A stretch of DNA of 64,000 bases. It comes from Vibrio sp. J1-1. Lineage in GTDB: Bacteria; Pseudomonadota; Gammaproteobacteria; Enterobacterales; Vibrionaceae. Made by a program: the position numbers and the translations under genes. The notes under the pieces are model-generated. The model made no database searches, was not told where the DNA came from, and saw nothing but the letters and a program-made list of their open reading frames with translations. Below, one piece after another: positions 49,557-59,667 of the stretch (positions are counted from its first letter, which is position 1; every line of letters starts with the position of its first letter). The DNA lies in contig NZ_JAKKCM010000005.1 of NCBI RefSeq assembly GCF_021728395.1, forward strand, positions 1-64,000, written 5' to 3'.

Positions 49557-50492
49557 TTATTTAGCGAACTCAACACCGATGTTGATATCACCATTTAGCG
49601 TTTCTAGCATATTGTCTAGAGCAGACTTTTCGAAGTCGCTTAGTGCGCCGTAGCTTAGCACTTCCTCAACACCTTCTTTACCTAGCTTCACTGGCTGAGC
49701 AAAGTATGGTGCGTGCTCACCGTCACCTTCAACGTAAGCACACTCAACAACGCCTTCTTCACCCTGAAGAGCACGTACTAGAGACAGACCAAAGCGACAC
49801 GCCGCTTGCCCCATAGACAGAGTTGCACTACCGCCACCCGCTTTCGCTTCAACGACTTCAGTACCCGCGTTCTGGATACGCTTAGTCAGTGCTTCAACTT
49901 CTTCAGCAGTAAACTCAACACCTTCTACCTGAGAAAGCAGAGGAAGAATAGTCACACCTGAGTGGCCGCCGATAACTGGTACACGAACATCACTTGGATC
50001 TTTGTCTTTTAGCTCAGCAACAAAGGTTTCTGAACGGATAACGTCAAGTGTTGTTACACCGAATAGTCTGCGCTTGTCATAAACGCCTGCTTTCTTAAGT
50101 ACTTCTGCAGCGATTGGCACCGTCGTATTCACAGGGTTAGTAATAATACCAACGCATGCTTTAGGGCAAACTACAGCAATTTTCTCAGCCAGTGCCTTTA
50201 CGATACCAGCATTAACATTAAATAGATCCGCACGATCCATACCTGGCTTACGTGCAACGCCAGCAGAAATTAGAACCACATCTGCGCCTTCCAGTGCAGG
50301 GGTTGGATCCTCACCTGCGTATCCTTTGATCGATACTGGAGTTGGGATGTGGCTGAGATCAGCGGCAACACCTGGAGTAACAGGTGCAATATCATATAGG
50401 GCTAAATCAGAACCTGCAGGAAGACGGTTCTTAAGTAAAAGGGCAAGGGCTTGACCGATACCGCCAGCGGCACCAATAACGGCTACTTTCAT
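49557..50492 (-). CDS. mdh: Malate dehydrogenase
   Basis: 311 residues, E. coli type. N-terminal NAD site [13 protein letters not shown]; active-site His in [13 protein letters not shown]; substrate arginines in [14 protein letters not shown]-cycle conversion of malate to oxaloacetate. Divergent from argR, an arrangement common to gammaproteobacteria. Confidence 0.97.
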   Translation of the reverse strand: MKVAVIGAAGGIGQALALLLKNRLPAGSDLALYDIAPVTPGVAADLSHIPTPVSIKGYAGEDPTPALEGADVVLISAGVARKPGMDRADLFNVNAGIVKALAEKIAVVCPKACVGIITNPVNTTVPIAAEVLKKAGVYDKRRLFGVTTLDVIRSETFVAELKDKDPSDVRVPVIGGHSGVTILPLLSQVEGVEFTAEEVEALTKRIQNAGTEVVEAKAGGGSATLSMGQAACRFGLSLVRALQGEEGVVECAYVEGDGEHAPYFAQPVKLGKEGVEEVLSYGALSDFEKSALDNMLETLNGDINIGVEFAK

Positions 50493-50844
50493 GTAGTTCT
50501 CCTTGAGAGTATTCTCTTATAAACGTATTCATAGGGTATTTTGTAACCAACCCGGTAAAACTATCGGAATCACAACTTGATTACAATCAATTAACGCCAG
50601 CTTTGCGACCTCGCGCAACTCAGCATTTCCGTGCTACACAAGAGATTGGATTATTCTTGTATTCATTTGAAATGACAATAGATTACAGGAAATAAAACAG
50701 ATGTATGACCACCCACCTAACGAGATATCATTCTGTTTATAATTTACAGTGATGTAACTAGCATTATCTTGGGACTTTTTGGAACTGTCTGAATATATAT
50801 GCGAGAATATGCAGAATTGCTGATCCGTAATTAAGAGAATCATA
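50493..50844. other. Divergent mdh/argR promoter region
   Basis: No ORF is supported. It holds both promoters and likely ArgR boxes near argR. Confidence 0.5.
50789..50825 (+). promoter_or_regulatory. Candidate ARG boxes before argR
   Basis: Two imperfect 18-bp sites (about 50789-50806, with TGAATATATATGC, and 50808-50825) are AT-rich with TGAAT/TGCA half-sites as in ARG boxes. Autoregulation of argR is known in enterics. The match is partial. Confidence 0.35.
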
Positions 50845-51321
50845 ATGACTATGCGCAATACTGAAAAACAAGATAACCTAGTCCGAGCTTTTAAAGCCCT
50901 GTTAAAGGAAGAGAGTTTTGGCTCACAGGGCGAGATTGTTGATGCTCTAAAACTGCAAGGTTTTGAAAGTATTAACCAATCTAAAGTTTCTCGCATGCTG
51001 ACTAAGTTTGGTGCTGTTCGTACACGTAATGCAAAAATGGAAATGGTTTACTGTCTTCCTGCAGAACTGGGTGTACCAACGACAAGCAGTTCTTTGCGTG
51101 AACTAGTATTGGATATCGACCACAATGCAGCGTTAGTTGTTATCCATACAGGTCCAGGCGCTGCGCAACTTATCGCTCGTATGCTGGACTCTCTCGGCAA
51201 GTCTGAAGGCATCTTGGGTGTGGTCGCTGGTGATGACACTATATTTATCACTCCAACGTTGCCAGTATCTACAGAACAGCTGTTCAAATCCGTGTGTGAA
51301 CTGTTCGAATACACCGGCTAA
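50845..51321 (+). CDS. argR: Arginine repressor
   Basis: 158 residues; a start at the second ATG (50851) would give the 156-residue E. coli length. The N-terminal winged helix has the recognition segment [14 protein letters not shown]...SKVSRML. The C-terminal arginine-binding/hexamerisation domain includes [17 protein letters not shown] and VVAGDDTIF. It represses arginine biosynthesis when arginine is abundant. Confidence 0.96.
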   Translation: MTMRNTEKQDNLVRAFKALLKEESFGSQGEIVDALKLQGFESINQSKVSRMLTKFGAVRTRNAKMEMVYCLPAELGVPTTSSSLRELVLDIDHNAALVVIHTGPGAAQLIARMLDSLGKSEGILGVVAGDDTIFITPTLPVSTEQLFKSVCELFEYTG

Positions 51322-51351
51322 CAGCAATAAGTCGAAGTCACCTAACTGATT

Positions 51352-51386
51352 GTGAGCTATAAGATAAATCCTATTTTGTAGCTCAC
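51352..51386 (+). terminator. Terminator-like hairpin after argR
   Basis: GTGAGCTA pairs with TAGCTCAC around an AT-rich loop, followed by TATTTCC. The loop is long, so it is less certain. Confidence 0.55.
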
Positions 51387-51724
51387 TATTTCCTTCCTTC
51401 AGTGCGTTTTAAGGTTATATTTCAACCAAAATGTTTGTGATCTGAATCACGCATTCAATTTTTCCTTCCTTCCCCCACATTCAATCGTAAACTACTGTTA
51501 TAAAAGGAATAAAATAACAGTTTAATCACTAGCTATTAACGCAATCTTCAGATTTATTCGCTATAACTTTTAACAGTCGAATAATTTTCTACCAATTTTT
51601 TGTTATGATTTGTTCGCTTTTTCAAACAATTGGATTGGAAAAGATGCCGTTTCCAAACAGGAAACTCCAGAAGTGATTGATGGTTATTTCCGGGTAAATA
51701 ATGAAATATAAGGAAGGGAATTTC
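51387..51724. other. Upstream region of the TAXI-TRAP binding protein
   Basis: No gene. It contains a CRP-like site and presumably the promoter. The frame of the next gene is open to 51701, but the true start is later. Confidence 0.4.
51436..51451 (+). promoter_or_regulatory. CRP site upstream of the TAXI-TRAP genes
   Basis: TGTGA-TCTGAA-TCACG matches TGTGA-N6-TCACA at 9 of 10 positions. It lies 274 bases before the binding-protein start and would link uptake to carbon status. Confidence 0.55.
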
Positions 51725-52693
51725 ATGGCATTTAACAAACTACTCAAAGTAGGCGCTATCGCTGCAGCCGTTATGGGTGCAGGCGCAGTAAACGCTCAAG
51801 AGTTTATTACTATCGGTACTGGCTCGGTTACAGGTGTTTACTACCCTACTGGCGGTGCTATCTGTAAATTGGTCAACAAAGGTCGCAAAGATCACAACAT
51901 TCGTTGTTCCGTTGAGTCGACTGGTGGTTCTATTTACAACGTTAACACTATCCGTGCGAGCGAATTAGACTTCGGTATCGTTCAGTCGGATTGGCAATAC
52001 CATGGCTACAACGGTACGAGTAAGTTTGCGGAACAAGGCCCGTACAAAAAGCTACGTGCAATGTTCTCTCTACATACTGAACCTTTCAACATTATCGCTC
52101 GAGCAGACTCTGGCATCGAAAACGTTAAAGACCTGAAAGGTAAACGTGTCAATATCGGTAACCCAGGTTCTGGTGACCGTGCCACAATGGGCGTAGTGAT
52201 GGAGGCAATGGGTTGGACTCTAGACAGCTTCCAGTTGGCTTCAGAGCTAAAAGGTTCTGAACGTTCTCAAGCGCTTTGTGACAACAAAATCGACGCATTC
52301 ATTTACATGGTTGGTCACCCAAACGGCTCAATCAAAGAAGCAACCACCTCATGTGATGCGAAGCTAGTTCCTGCTACTGGCCCTGAAATCGACAAAATTG
52401 TTTCAGCAAACCCATACTACGCATACAGCAATGTGCCTGCAGGCATGTATCGTGGTACTGAACATGATGTGAAGAGCTTTGGTGTAGCTGCAACAATGGT
52501 TACTTCAACGGACGTATCTGATGAAGTGGCATACAATGTTGCAAAAGCTGTATTCGAAAACTTCGACACATTCAAACGTCTGCATCCAGCTTTTGCGAGC
52601 CTGAAAAAAGAAGACATGGTGAAAGCAGGCATTTCAATTCCTCTTCATCCAGGCGCGGTTAAATACTACAAGGAAGTGGGACTGCTAAAGTAA
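51725..52693 (+). CDS. TAXI-family TRAP substrate-binding protein
   Basis: 322 residues from ATG 51725 (GGAAGGGAA upstream). The signal peptide (MAFNKLLKVGAIAAAVMGAGAVNA) is followed by a mature protein starting QEFITIGTGSVTGVYYPTGG, which defines the TRAP-associated extracytoplasmic immunogenic (TAXI) class. Members bind glutamate, 2-oxoglutarate or related acids, but no ligand can be assigned here. It pairs with the fused permease encoded 469 bp downstream, after a terminator-like hairpin that may allow higher expression of the binding protein. Confidence 0.93.
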   Translation: MAFNKLLKVGAIAAAVMGAGAVNAQEFITIGTGSVTGVYYPTGGAICKLVNKGRKDHNIRCSVESTGGSIYNVNTIRASELDFGIVQSDWQYHGYNGTSKFAEQGPYKKLRAMFSLHTEPFNIIARADSGIENVKDLKGKRVNIGNPGSGDRATMGVVMEAMGWTLDSFQLASELKGSERSQALCDNKIDAFIYMVGHPNGSIKEATTSCDAKLVPATGPEIDKIVSANPYYAYSNVPAGMYRGTEHDVKSFGVAATMVTSTDVSDEVAYNVAKAVFENFDTFKRLHPAFASLKKEDMVKAGISIPLHPGAVKYYKEVGLLK

Positions 52694-53162
52694 GTTTTAC
52701 GGACTCTAAACCAAGGCAGGAGCACGTGGTTTCTGCCTGATTAAGTATGCTGGTTGTTGTATTTACACCAGCATACTTTGTTTATTACCTAAGGCGCTTC
52801 TAGATGCCAGACTTAATGTGACTGACTTGTTGTGTTTTTTTGAGAGCCAGCAGCACTCCAAAGTCATGATAAGTCACTCGACATTTGTCAGTTTTACCGC
52901 TGATTCATTTCTCCATGAAGAAAGCGATAAGTCCCGCATCTGGAAATCATCTGGGTATATTAGTCGGTTTTTCTAAAACCTCACACTCATGCCAAGAAAA
53001 CACTTTAACGCCGCCAATTAAGAGCTTCTTACAAACCTCATTTAAATTTCAGGCAGCGGAATGCTCGACAGCAAACTTCGCTTAATTCACTACACTGATA
53101 TAGGCGAAGTGAGTTTTAGACATATAAAACAGGCAGAACCATCAATAATAAGGAAAACGTAC
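52694..53162. other. Gap between TAXI protein and TRAP permease
   Basis: It contains two hairpins (52713-52738 and the terminator 52743-52786). The rest has no ORF with start signals and should carry a second promoter for the permease. Confidence 0.45.
52743..52786 (+). terminator. Terminator after the TAXI binding-protein gene
   Basis: AAGTATGCTGG pairs perfectly with CCAGCATACTT, followed by TGTTTATT. Confidence 0.75.
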
Positions 53163-55742
53163 ATGGCGACGAACAAAGCCCCGTCACAAGATGTGCAAGA
53201 TATGGTGGCTCAGGCAGACACAGGGGCACGTAGCCCATCTGGCATACAAGGACGAATCCTCTGGTTTGTTCCTCTGTGTTGGTCACTATTTCAGTTATGG
53301 TATGCATCACCATTACCATTTATTTTTAATTTTGGCGTACTTAACGACACTGAAGCTCGTGCAATTCACTTAACATTTGCGATCTTTCTGGCTTTCACTG
53401 CTTATCCAGCAATGAAACACTCTCCACGCGATCATATTCCAGTTGTCGACTGGATTCTTGCGCTTGCTGGTAGCTTTTCAGCTGCTTATATCTATCTCTT
53501 TTACACGGAACTCGCCGGACGTTCAGGCGCGCCAACCACTCCCGATATTGTTGTTGCGGTAATTGGTATGGTGCTTCTTCTGGAAGCCACAAGACGTGCA
53601 CTTGGTCCACCATTGATGTTTGTCGCCGCCGTATTCCTTATCTACACCTTCGCCGGTCCATACATGCCAGATGTCATTGCCCATAAAGGCGCGAGCTTGA
53701 ATAAAGCGATGTCTCACTTATGGCTAACGACTGAAGGTGTATTTGGTGTGGCTTTGGGCGTTTCGACTTCCTTCGTATTCTTGTTTGTGCTATTTGGTGC
53801 GATGTTAGAACGTGCTGGCGCCGGTGCCTACTTCATTAAGGTGGCTTTCTCTCTGTTAGGTCACATGAGAGGTGGTCCAGCAAAAGCGGCCGTTGTGGCT
53901 TCAGGTCTTTCAGGCCTTGTATCTGGCTCTTCGATTGCTAACGTAGTAACTACCGGTACATTTACGATACCGTTGATGAAGCGCGTTGGTTTCCCGGGAA
54001 CCAAAGCAGGTGCAGTCGAAGTAGCAGCATCCACCAACGGTCAGTTGACGCCACCTATCATGGGTGCCGCTGCATTTTTGATGGTGGAATACGTTGGGAT
54101 CTCGTACGTTGAAGTAATCAAAGCGGCAATACTACCAGCGCTTATCTCGTATATTGCATTGATTTACATCGTTCACCTTGAAGCTTGTAAAGCGGGCATG
54201 ACTGGTTTACCTCGTCGTCATAACCCAACCATGTTGCACAGCATGCTGTCGTTCACCGGAACTATTTTAGGGCTTTGTGTCATCAGTGCGCTGGTCTACT
54301 ACGGTGTCGGCTGGACGAAAGATGCCTTTGGTGAGGCAGCGACACCTATCGTGATGGTTGCACTTCTCATTACTTATATTGCTTTGGTTAAAGTATCGGC
54401 GAATCACACTAAAGATGGTGCGATCAATATAGAAGAAGAGCTGACTGAAGTGCCTGAACCTGGACCAACAGTAAAGTCGGGGCTGCACTTCCTACTGCCA
54501 ATTGTGGTGCTGGTTTGGTGTTTAACCGTTGAGCGATTCTCTCCGGGGTTATCGGCATTCTGGGCCACCGTGTTCATGATTTTCATCCTGTTAACGCAAC
54601 GCCCTTTAATTGCCTTGCTATCTAAACAAGGGGATATTGGAGAGCAGACGAAGGAAGGTCTTATTGATCTTCTGGAAAGTTTAGTCTCTGGCGCACGTAA
54701 CATGATTGGTATCGGTGTAGCGACGGCGGCTGCTGGTACGGTGGTAGGCGTGGTGACACTGACTGGTATTGGTCTGGTTATGACTGACTTTGTCGAGTTC
54801 ATTTCTGGCGGTAGTGTGTTCCTGATGCTGCTGTTCACCGCGGTAATCAGTTTGATTCTGGGGATGGGTCTGCCAACAACAGCAAACTACATCGTCGTAT
54901 CAACGCTAATGGCACCAGTCATTGTTACGCTTGGCGCGGCACATGGACTTATCATCCCACTGATAGCCGTTCACCTGTTCGTATTCTATTTCGGTATTTT
55001 GGCCGACGATACGCCGCCAGTGGGTTTAGCCGCCTTTGCTGCAGCAGCCATCGCTAAATCAGATCCGATCCGTACCGGTATTCAGGGCTTCACCTATGAT
55101 ATCCGTACCGCCATTTTGCCATTCATGTTCGTCTTCAATACCCAACTGCTGTTGATGGGTATCGACACATGGTGGCATTTAGCACTGACCATCATATCCT
55201 CCATTATTGCGATGCTAATATTTTCCGCAGCCACTCAAGGTTGGTGGTTTACTCGCAACAAGTGGTGGGAAACCGTCCTATTATTGGTACTGACATTTTC
55301 CTTCTTCCGCCCGGGATTCTGGTGGGACATGCTGTTCCCTGCCAAAGTACTTTCTCCAGGGGTTGAAGTCGCTCAAATTGTCGAGGGACTGAGTGTGGGA
55401 GAATCGATCGAACTGCGCGTCGCCGGACAGAACCTAGAAGGTGATAACGTTGAAAAAACTGTGCTGCTGCCGTTTGACGACAATGCCACAACAGCAGAAG
55501 AACGCATCTCATCTATGGGTCTGATGCTAGTTGAAAACGACGGCAAAATGATCGTTGATATGGTGGAATTTGGTAGCCCAGCCGAATCCTCAGGTATCGA
55601 TTTTGACTGGGAGATCAAATCAGTCGTTCAAAACGCTGATCGCCCAATGAAAGAGTGGGTGTTTGTGCCTTGCTTATTGATTCTGCTGGCACTAGCTATG
55701 AACCAGAAACGTCGTGCGCGCAAAGAACAACTGAGCGCCTAA
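53163..55742 (+). CDS. TRAP transporter fused permease (4TM+12TM)
   Basis: 859 residues from ATG 53163 (AAGGAAAA upstream). Small DctQ-like and large DctM-like parts are fused in one chain, the rule for TAXI systems, with many membrane helices. TRAP-DctM landmarks include GLVSGSSIANVVTTGTFTIP and ILGMGLPTTANYIV. After ~residue 700 comes an extra region, the DUF3394-type tail: a soluble segment with a PDZ-like piece (MIVDMVEFGSPAESSGIDFD), then a final helix and a basic end. It imports an organic acid using the sodium gradient. The tail may sense or regulate transport; that is inference. Confidence 0.92.
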   Translation: MATNKAPSQDVQDMVAQADTGARSPSGIQGRILWFVPLCWSLFQLWYASPLPFIFNFGVLNDTEARAIHLTFAIFLAFTAYPAMKHSPRDHIPVVDWILALAGSFSAAYIYLFYTELAGRSGAPTTPDIVVAVIGMVLLLEATRRALGPPLMFVAAVFLIYTFAGPYMPDVIAHKGASLNKAMSHLWLTTEGVFGVALGVSTSFVFLFVLFGAMLERAGAGAYFIKVAFSLLGHMRGGPAKAAVVASGLSGLVSGSSIANVVTTGTFTIPLMKRVGFPGTKAGAVEVAASTNGQLTPPIMGAAAFLMVEYVGISYVEVIKAAILPALISYIALIYIVHLEACKAGMTGLPRRHNPTMLHSMLSFTGTILGLCVISALVYYGVGWTKDAFGEAATPIVMVALLITYIALVKVSANHTKDGAINIEEELTEVPEPGPTVKSGLHFLLPIVVLVWCLTVERFSPGLSAFWATVFMIFILLTQRPLIALLSKQGDIGEQTKEGLIDLLESLVSGARNMIGIGVATAAAGTVVGVVTLTGIGLVMTDFVEFISGGSVFLMLLFTAVISLILGMGLPTTANYIVVSTLMAPVIVTLGAAHGLIIPLIAVHLFVFYFGILADDTPPVGLAAFAAAAIAKSDPIRTGIQGFTYDIRTAILPFMFVFNTQLLLMGIDTWWHLALTIISSIIAMLIFSAATQGWWFTRNKWWETVLLLVLTFSFFRPGFWWDMLFPAKVLSPGVEVAQIVEGLSVGESIELRVAGQNLEGDNVEKTVLLPFDDNATTAEERISSMGLMLVENDGKMIVDMVEFGSPAESSGIDFDWEIKSVVQNADRPMKEWVFVPCLLILLALAMNQKRRARKEQLSA

Positions 55743-55748
55743 ACGATT

Positions 55749-55769
55749 CCCCCCGGGGAGACCGGGGGC
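55749..55769 (+). other. GC-rich hairpin between permease and usp
   Basis: CCCCCGG/CCGGGGG stem around GGAGA, with no T-run after it. Probably an intercistronic structure. Confidence 0.4.
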
Positions 55770-55786
55770 TGAGTGAGAGAAATTGA

Positions 55787-56224
55787 ATGTATAAACAAAT
55801 TCTTGTACCAGTAGATCTTAATGATCAAGGTTTCTCAGACCAAGCGGTTAAACTCGCTGTTTGGCATGCGAAGCAAGCGAATGCGGTCATCCATCTGCTA
55901 ACGGTTGTACCTGGAATCCATATGTCGATGGTCGCCACTTACTTTCCGAAAGATGCAGCCCTTAAAATGAAGCAAGATGTCGAACAGCAATTGACAACAT
56001 TTGCTAAAGACAACATCAAGGAAGACGTCACCTATAGTATCCACGTGGCAGAAGGTAAACCGTACACAACCATTATTGAACACGCTAAGCGTTTAGGGAT
56101 TGACCTGATCATCATGCCAAGCCACAAGCGTTCGAAAATCAATAAAGTCATGTTAGGCTCAGTGGCCAGCAAAGTGGTGGAGTACTCTCCCGTCAACGTG
56201 ATGGTAGTGAAGCCACAAAGCTAA
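55787..56224 (+). CDS. Universal stress protein next to TRAP genes
   Basis: 145 residues, one UspA domain. YKQILVPVDLNDQGF opens the fold, and GSVASKVVEYSPVNVMVVK carries the ATP-binding G-X9-G-S/N motif in variant form (MPSHKRSKINKVMLGSVASKV). It lies 44 bp after the permease and probably shares its transcript. In Halomonas the equivalent protein TeaD binds ATP and regulates its TRAP transporter, so a regulatory role is plausible but not shown here. Confidence 0.88.
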   Translation: MYKQILVPVDLNDQGFSDQAVKLAVWHAKQANAVIHLLTVVPGIHMSMVATYFPKDAALKMKQDVEQQLTTFAKDNIKEDVTYSIHVAEGKPYTTIIEHAKRLGIDLIIMPSHKRSKINKVMLGSVASKVVEYSPVNVMVVKPQS

Positions 56225-56244
56225 AGTCACTAAACAATCGTGAC

Positions 56245-56280
56245 AAAAAAGGTTGATGTTCACATCAACCTTTTGTTTTT
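56245..56280. terminator. Bidirectional terminator between usp and thiQ
   Basis: AAAAGGTTGATGT pairs with ACATCAACCTTTT around TC, with T-runs on both strands. Confidence 0.9.
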
Positions 56281-56288
56281 AATAGAGC

Positions 56289-56993
56289 TTATCCTGCAGC
56301 CCGAACAAATGCCTGTAGAGCTTCACTGGAGTGCGTCAATTTAAGCTCGCAAATCTCACCGGCAGCGTCAATTTTTCCACCCGCAACAAACGCAAAGTGG
56401 CTTGCTATGGCTTTTGCGTCATTCAAATGATGGGTCACCATGAGTACGGTAATTCCGCGTTCTGCTGCCAACCTTTTCACTAAGCTCAGCATCTCTTCAC
56501 GCAGCACGGGGTCGAGCGCAGAGAAAGGTTCATCCAACAACCACACCGGATGAGGCTGAACAAAACAGCGCGCTAACGCCACACGTTGGCGTTGACCACC
56601 AGAGAGATGCTCTGGCAATCGATCGAGGTACTCTGCAACACCAACCTGCTTTGCGGCTTGTTCAACCTGATGCTTTTGGTCTATTGTGAGCTTTAAGCCC
56701 GGATGCAATCCTAAACTGATGTTGTCACGTACCGATAGATGAGCAAACAGATTATGCTCCTGAAATAACATTGAGAATGGACGCAAATAAGGCTCTTTAC
56801 GAACAATGGATTTGCCATCAACCCGGATGTCCCCTTGGTCAGGGAGGATGAAGCCAGCGACCAGTGCCAACAATGTCGATTTACCAGCTCCACTCGGCCC
56901 CATCAACGAGACAATCTGACCTCGCTCGATGGTTAAATCAAAACGAAACAGTTCACTTTGATAGGTGTATTGCACATCATCCAACACTAACAT
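56289..56993 (-). CDS. thiQ: Thiamine ABC transporter ATP-binding protein
   Basis: 234 residues. Walker A GPSGAGKST (~32-40), signature LSGGQRQRVALAR (~128-140) and Walker B VWLLDEP are intact. It energises ThiBP uptake of thiamine and its phosphates. The ATG overlaps the thiP stop (ATGTTAG). Last gene of thiBPQ. Confidence 0.96.
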   Translation of the reverse strand: MLVLDDVQYTYQSELFRFDLTIERGQIVSLMGPSGAGKSTLLALVAGFILPDQGDIRVDGKSIVRKEPYLRPFSMLFQEHNLFAHLSVRDNISLGLHPGLKLTIDQKHQVEQAAKQVGVAEYLDRLPEHLSGGQRQRVALARCFVQPHPVWLLDEPFSALDPVLREEMLSLVKRLAAERGITVLMVTHHLNDAKAIASHFAFVAGGKIDAAGEICELKLTHSSEALQAFVRAAG

Positions 56994-58579
56994 TGTGCGC
57001 TCTCCTTCGTTTTTAGTACTTTCTCAATCAGAGTAAAACAGCCAACACTGAGTAACAGTAAGGTTACTGAAACCACAGCAGCCGCTTCCATCTGATAACT
57101 GCCGAGCAGTTGAAATAAATACAGCGGTAACGTTCTAAATTCTTGACCGCCAAATAATGCAATCGCACTTAAGTCCCCTATCGCAAACATAAAGCTGATT
57201 GCAAAAGCGTGAGCAAAAGGTTTACGTAGCGCCCGCCACTCCACGATTTTAAATCGCTGCCAGCCTCGCATCCCTAAGCTGGCACAAACATATTGATATT
57301 GCTGTTCAATGTGCAACATCGGCTGCGCTAACGTCTTAATCACATATGGCAAAGCCATCAAACTGTTGACCAGTATGACAACAAAAAATGCCAGACTGAA
57401 AACATCGGTAAAGGAACGGAGCAACAAAAATAAACCCGTACTGATCACCAGACCCGGCGTTACCAAGATAATGGTGCCAACCAACTCAATCTGATCCGCA
57501 CGTGCGTTTTTATACTCCAGTCGCCAGCGTCGACTGGTGAGCAAAATGGAAACGCCTGCAGCCACTGCAAGGGTGCTCGCCATTCCTGCAACTTTTAGAG
57601 AATTGAATAGTGCAGACCAAAAACGTTCGTCATTTAATACCGAGCCAACCTGTTGATTTATTCCGCTTAGAATCACCATCGCAAGTGGCGGGATAACCAG
57701 TAAAAAGGCACCAATGATCCAAAAGCTATCCCAAGCTTTTGACCACCTATGATCCTTCGTTAAGTATTGCTGTACTGATGTGCTGCCAGAGCTTACCGAT
57801 ACTGGCTTTGTCAGCTTCTGTACTCCTATCGCAAGTACCCCGCACAACAACATTTGCCACAGTGCTAATAGGGCGCCAGCCTGCAGGTCAAAGTCAAATT
57901 TAATCGCTTGGTAAATAGCCAGCTCAATGGTGGTCGACTTAGGTCCGCCCCCTAGCGCCATAACCGTGGCGAAACTGGTAAAGCACAGCATAAAGACTAG
58001 GCCGCTTACATGAGGTAATTGTTGTCTTAACCGCGGCCATTCAACCCAGTGAAACTTATCCCAATTACTCATGCCGAGATGAGCACATAGCTTATGTTGC
58101 TCAGCAGGAATCGACTCAAGTGCTTGCAACAATAATCGCGCAGCATAAGGCAGATTAAAGAACACATGCGCCAGTAAAATACCGTTCAAGCCATAGATAG
58201 AAAATGGCAGCTTAGCATCAATATTTTGTAGCCACTGAGCGATCAGACCGCTGTTGCCATATATCGCCAACAATCCAAAAACCCCGACTAAAACAGGCAG
58301 TACCAACGTTGAAGCGAATAGTTTGAGCAGTAGTGATTTACCAAAAAATTCACGGCGGGAAAGCGAATGTGCGACGGGAATCGCCAAGCCCACACTGAGT
58401 AACGAGGATAGAAAAGCCTGATAAAAGCTGAACTTAGTGACGTGCTGATAATAGGGATCATTCCAGATCAGCGATACATCTAGAGACGGTGCCTGAAAAG
58501 CCAAAGCACTCAGCGCAGAAAGAACAAAGGCCGCGATGACTATCGCGACCCCTATGCCTAATTTGGGTACAGTATTCAA
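56987..58579 (-). CDS. thiP: Thiamine ABC transporter permease
   Basis: 530 residues, two fused permease halves with about 12 membrane helices and two EAA-type loops. The start codon is TTG 58579 (nine-base gap after thiB), since no ATG or GTG occurs near the expected N-terminus (NTVPKLGIGVAIVIAAFVLS); the weak start suggests translation coupled to thiB. Confidence 0.94.
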   Translation of the reverse strand: MNTVPKLGIGVAIVIAAFVLSALSALAFQAPSLDVSLIWNDPYYQHVTKFSFYQAFLSSLLSVGLAIPVAHSLSRREFFGKSLLLKLFASTLVLPVLVGVFGLLAIYGNSGLIAQWLQNIDAKLPFSIYGLNGILLAHVFFNLPYAARLLLQALESIPAEQHKLCAHLGMSNWDKFHWVEWPRLRQQLPHVSGLVFMLCFTSFATVMALGGGPKSTTIELAIYQAIKFDFDLQAGALLALWQMLLCGVLAIGVQKLTKPVSVSSGSTSVQQYLTKDHRWSKAWDSFWIIGAFLLVIPPLAMVILSGINQQVGSVLNDERFWSALFNSLKVAGMASTLAVAAGVSILLTSRRWRLEYKNARADQIELVGTIILVTPGLVISTGLFLLLRSFTDVFSLAFFVVILVNSLMALPYVIKTLAQPMLHIEQQYQYVCASLGMRGWQRFKIVEWRALRKPFAHAFAISFMFAIGDLSAIALFGGQEFRTLPLYLFQLLGSYQMEAAAVVSVTLLLLSVGCFTLIEKVLKTKESAQC

Positions 58580-58588
58580 AGCTAACTC

Positions 58589-59581
58589 TTAGAAAGTCAG
58601 GGCGCTTTGCCATTCACGAATCCAAGTCTTACGCATTTTCGCCACTTCATCGGCGCTAAAGCTCAGTGACTTACTTGGCACGTTCAAGGTTTCAAAGCCT
58701 TTTGGAAGAGCAACGTCAGTGACTGGGTACATCCAGTTCCCAGTAGGCATTGCTGACTGGAATTCATCACTCAAAATGAAATTCATGAACTCGTCTGCTA
58801 ACTCGGCATTCTTCGAATCTTTCACCTTGGCAGCGACTTCCACTTGCATGTAATGCCCTTCAGCAAAGTCAGCGGTAGCAAACTTAGCATCTTGCTCAGC
58901 AATCAGGTGGTAGGCCGGTGATGTAGTGTAAGAAAGTACTAAATCAGACTCTCCATTGAGGAACATGGAATACGCTTCAGACCAACCTTTGGTCACCGTG
59001 ACTGTTTTACCAGCCAACTGCTGCCAAGCTTGTGTTGCATTGTCGCCGTATATTGACTTCATCCAAAGCATTAAACCCTGCCCCGGTGTTGAAGTGCGTG
59101 GGTCCTGATAAATCACTTTAAGGTCATCACGTTCTTCAACCAGCTCTTTCATGCTTTTTGGCGGGTTAGCCAATTTTTCTTTATTGTAAACGAACGCGAA
59201 ATAACCGTAGTCATAAGGAACGAATACTTTATCGCTCCAACCGTTTGGTAAAATGGTTGTAGAGGTATCAACCTTGTGCTCTGTCAGCAGGCCTGTTTTC
59301 TGTGCCTCTACCATCAGATTGTTGTCCAGCCCCAAAACAATATCGGCTTTGCTGTTGCTACCTTCCAAACGAAGACGGTTCAAAATCGACACACCATCAT
59401 CAAGGGCAACAAAATTTACGTCACAGCCGCATTTCGTTTCAAAAGCTTGTTCGATTTTAGGACCCGGTCCCCAATCCGCAGCGAATGAGTCATAGGTGTA
59501 GATGGTTAATGTGTTTTCAGCCGCAAAGGCTGAAGTTGTTGTCATTGCAGCAAGGGCAATCAGGCTTAGAGTGGGTTTCAC
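58589..59581 (-). CDS. thiB: Thiamine-binding periplasmic protein
   Basis: 330 residues, GTG start at 59581 after GGAGAG. The signal peptide ends AFAA. The mature start NTLTIYTYDSFAADWGPGP is the ThiB signature. It binds thiamine, TMP and TPP. First gene after the TPP riboswitch, which would shut the operon off when TPP is plentiful. Confidence 0.96.
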   Translation of the reverse strand: MKPTLSLIALAAMTTTSAFAAENTLTIYTYDSFAADWGPGPKIEQAFETKCGCDVNFVALDDGVSILNRLRLEGSNSKADIVLGLDNNLMVEAQKTGLLTEHKVDTSTTILPNGWSDKVFVPYDYGYFAFVYNKEKLANPPKSMKELVEERDDLKVIYQDPRTSTPGQGLMLWMKSIYGDNATQAWQQLAGKTVTVTKGWSEAYSMFLNGESDLVLSYTTSPAYHLIAEQDAKFATADFAEGHYMQVEVAAKVKDSKNAELADEFMNFILSDEFQSAMPTGNWMYPVTDVALPKGFETLNVPSKSLSFSADEVAKMRKTWIREWQSALTF

Positions 59582-59667
59582 TGCTCGCTCTCCATGTCTA
59601 TTTCAGAGAAATTAGTTGAGCGGCACAGGTATGAGGTGGCTATTTGGGATTGCTAATATCCAGACTC

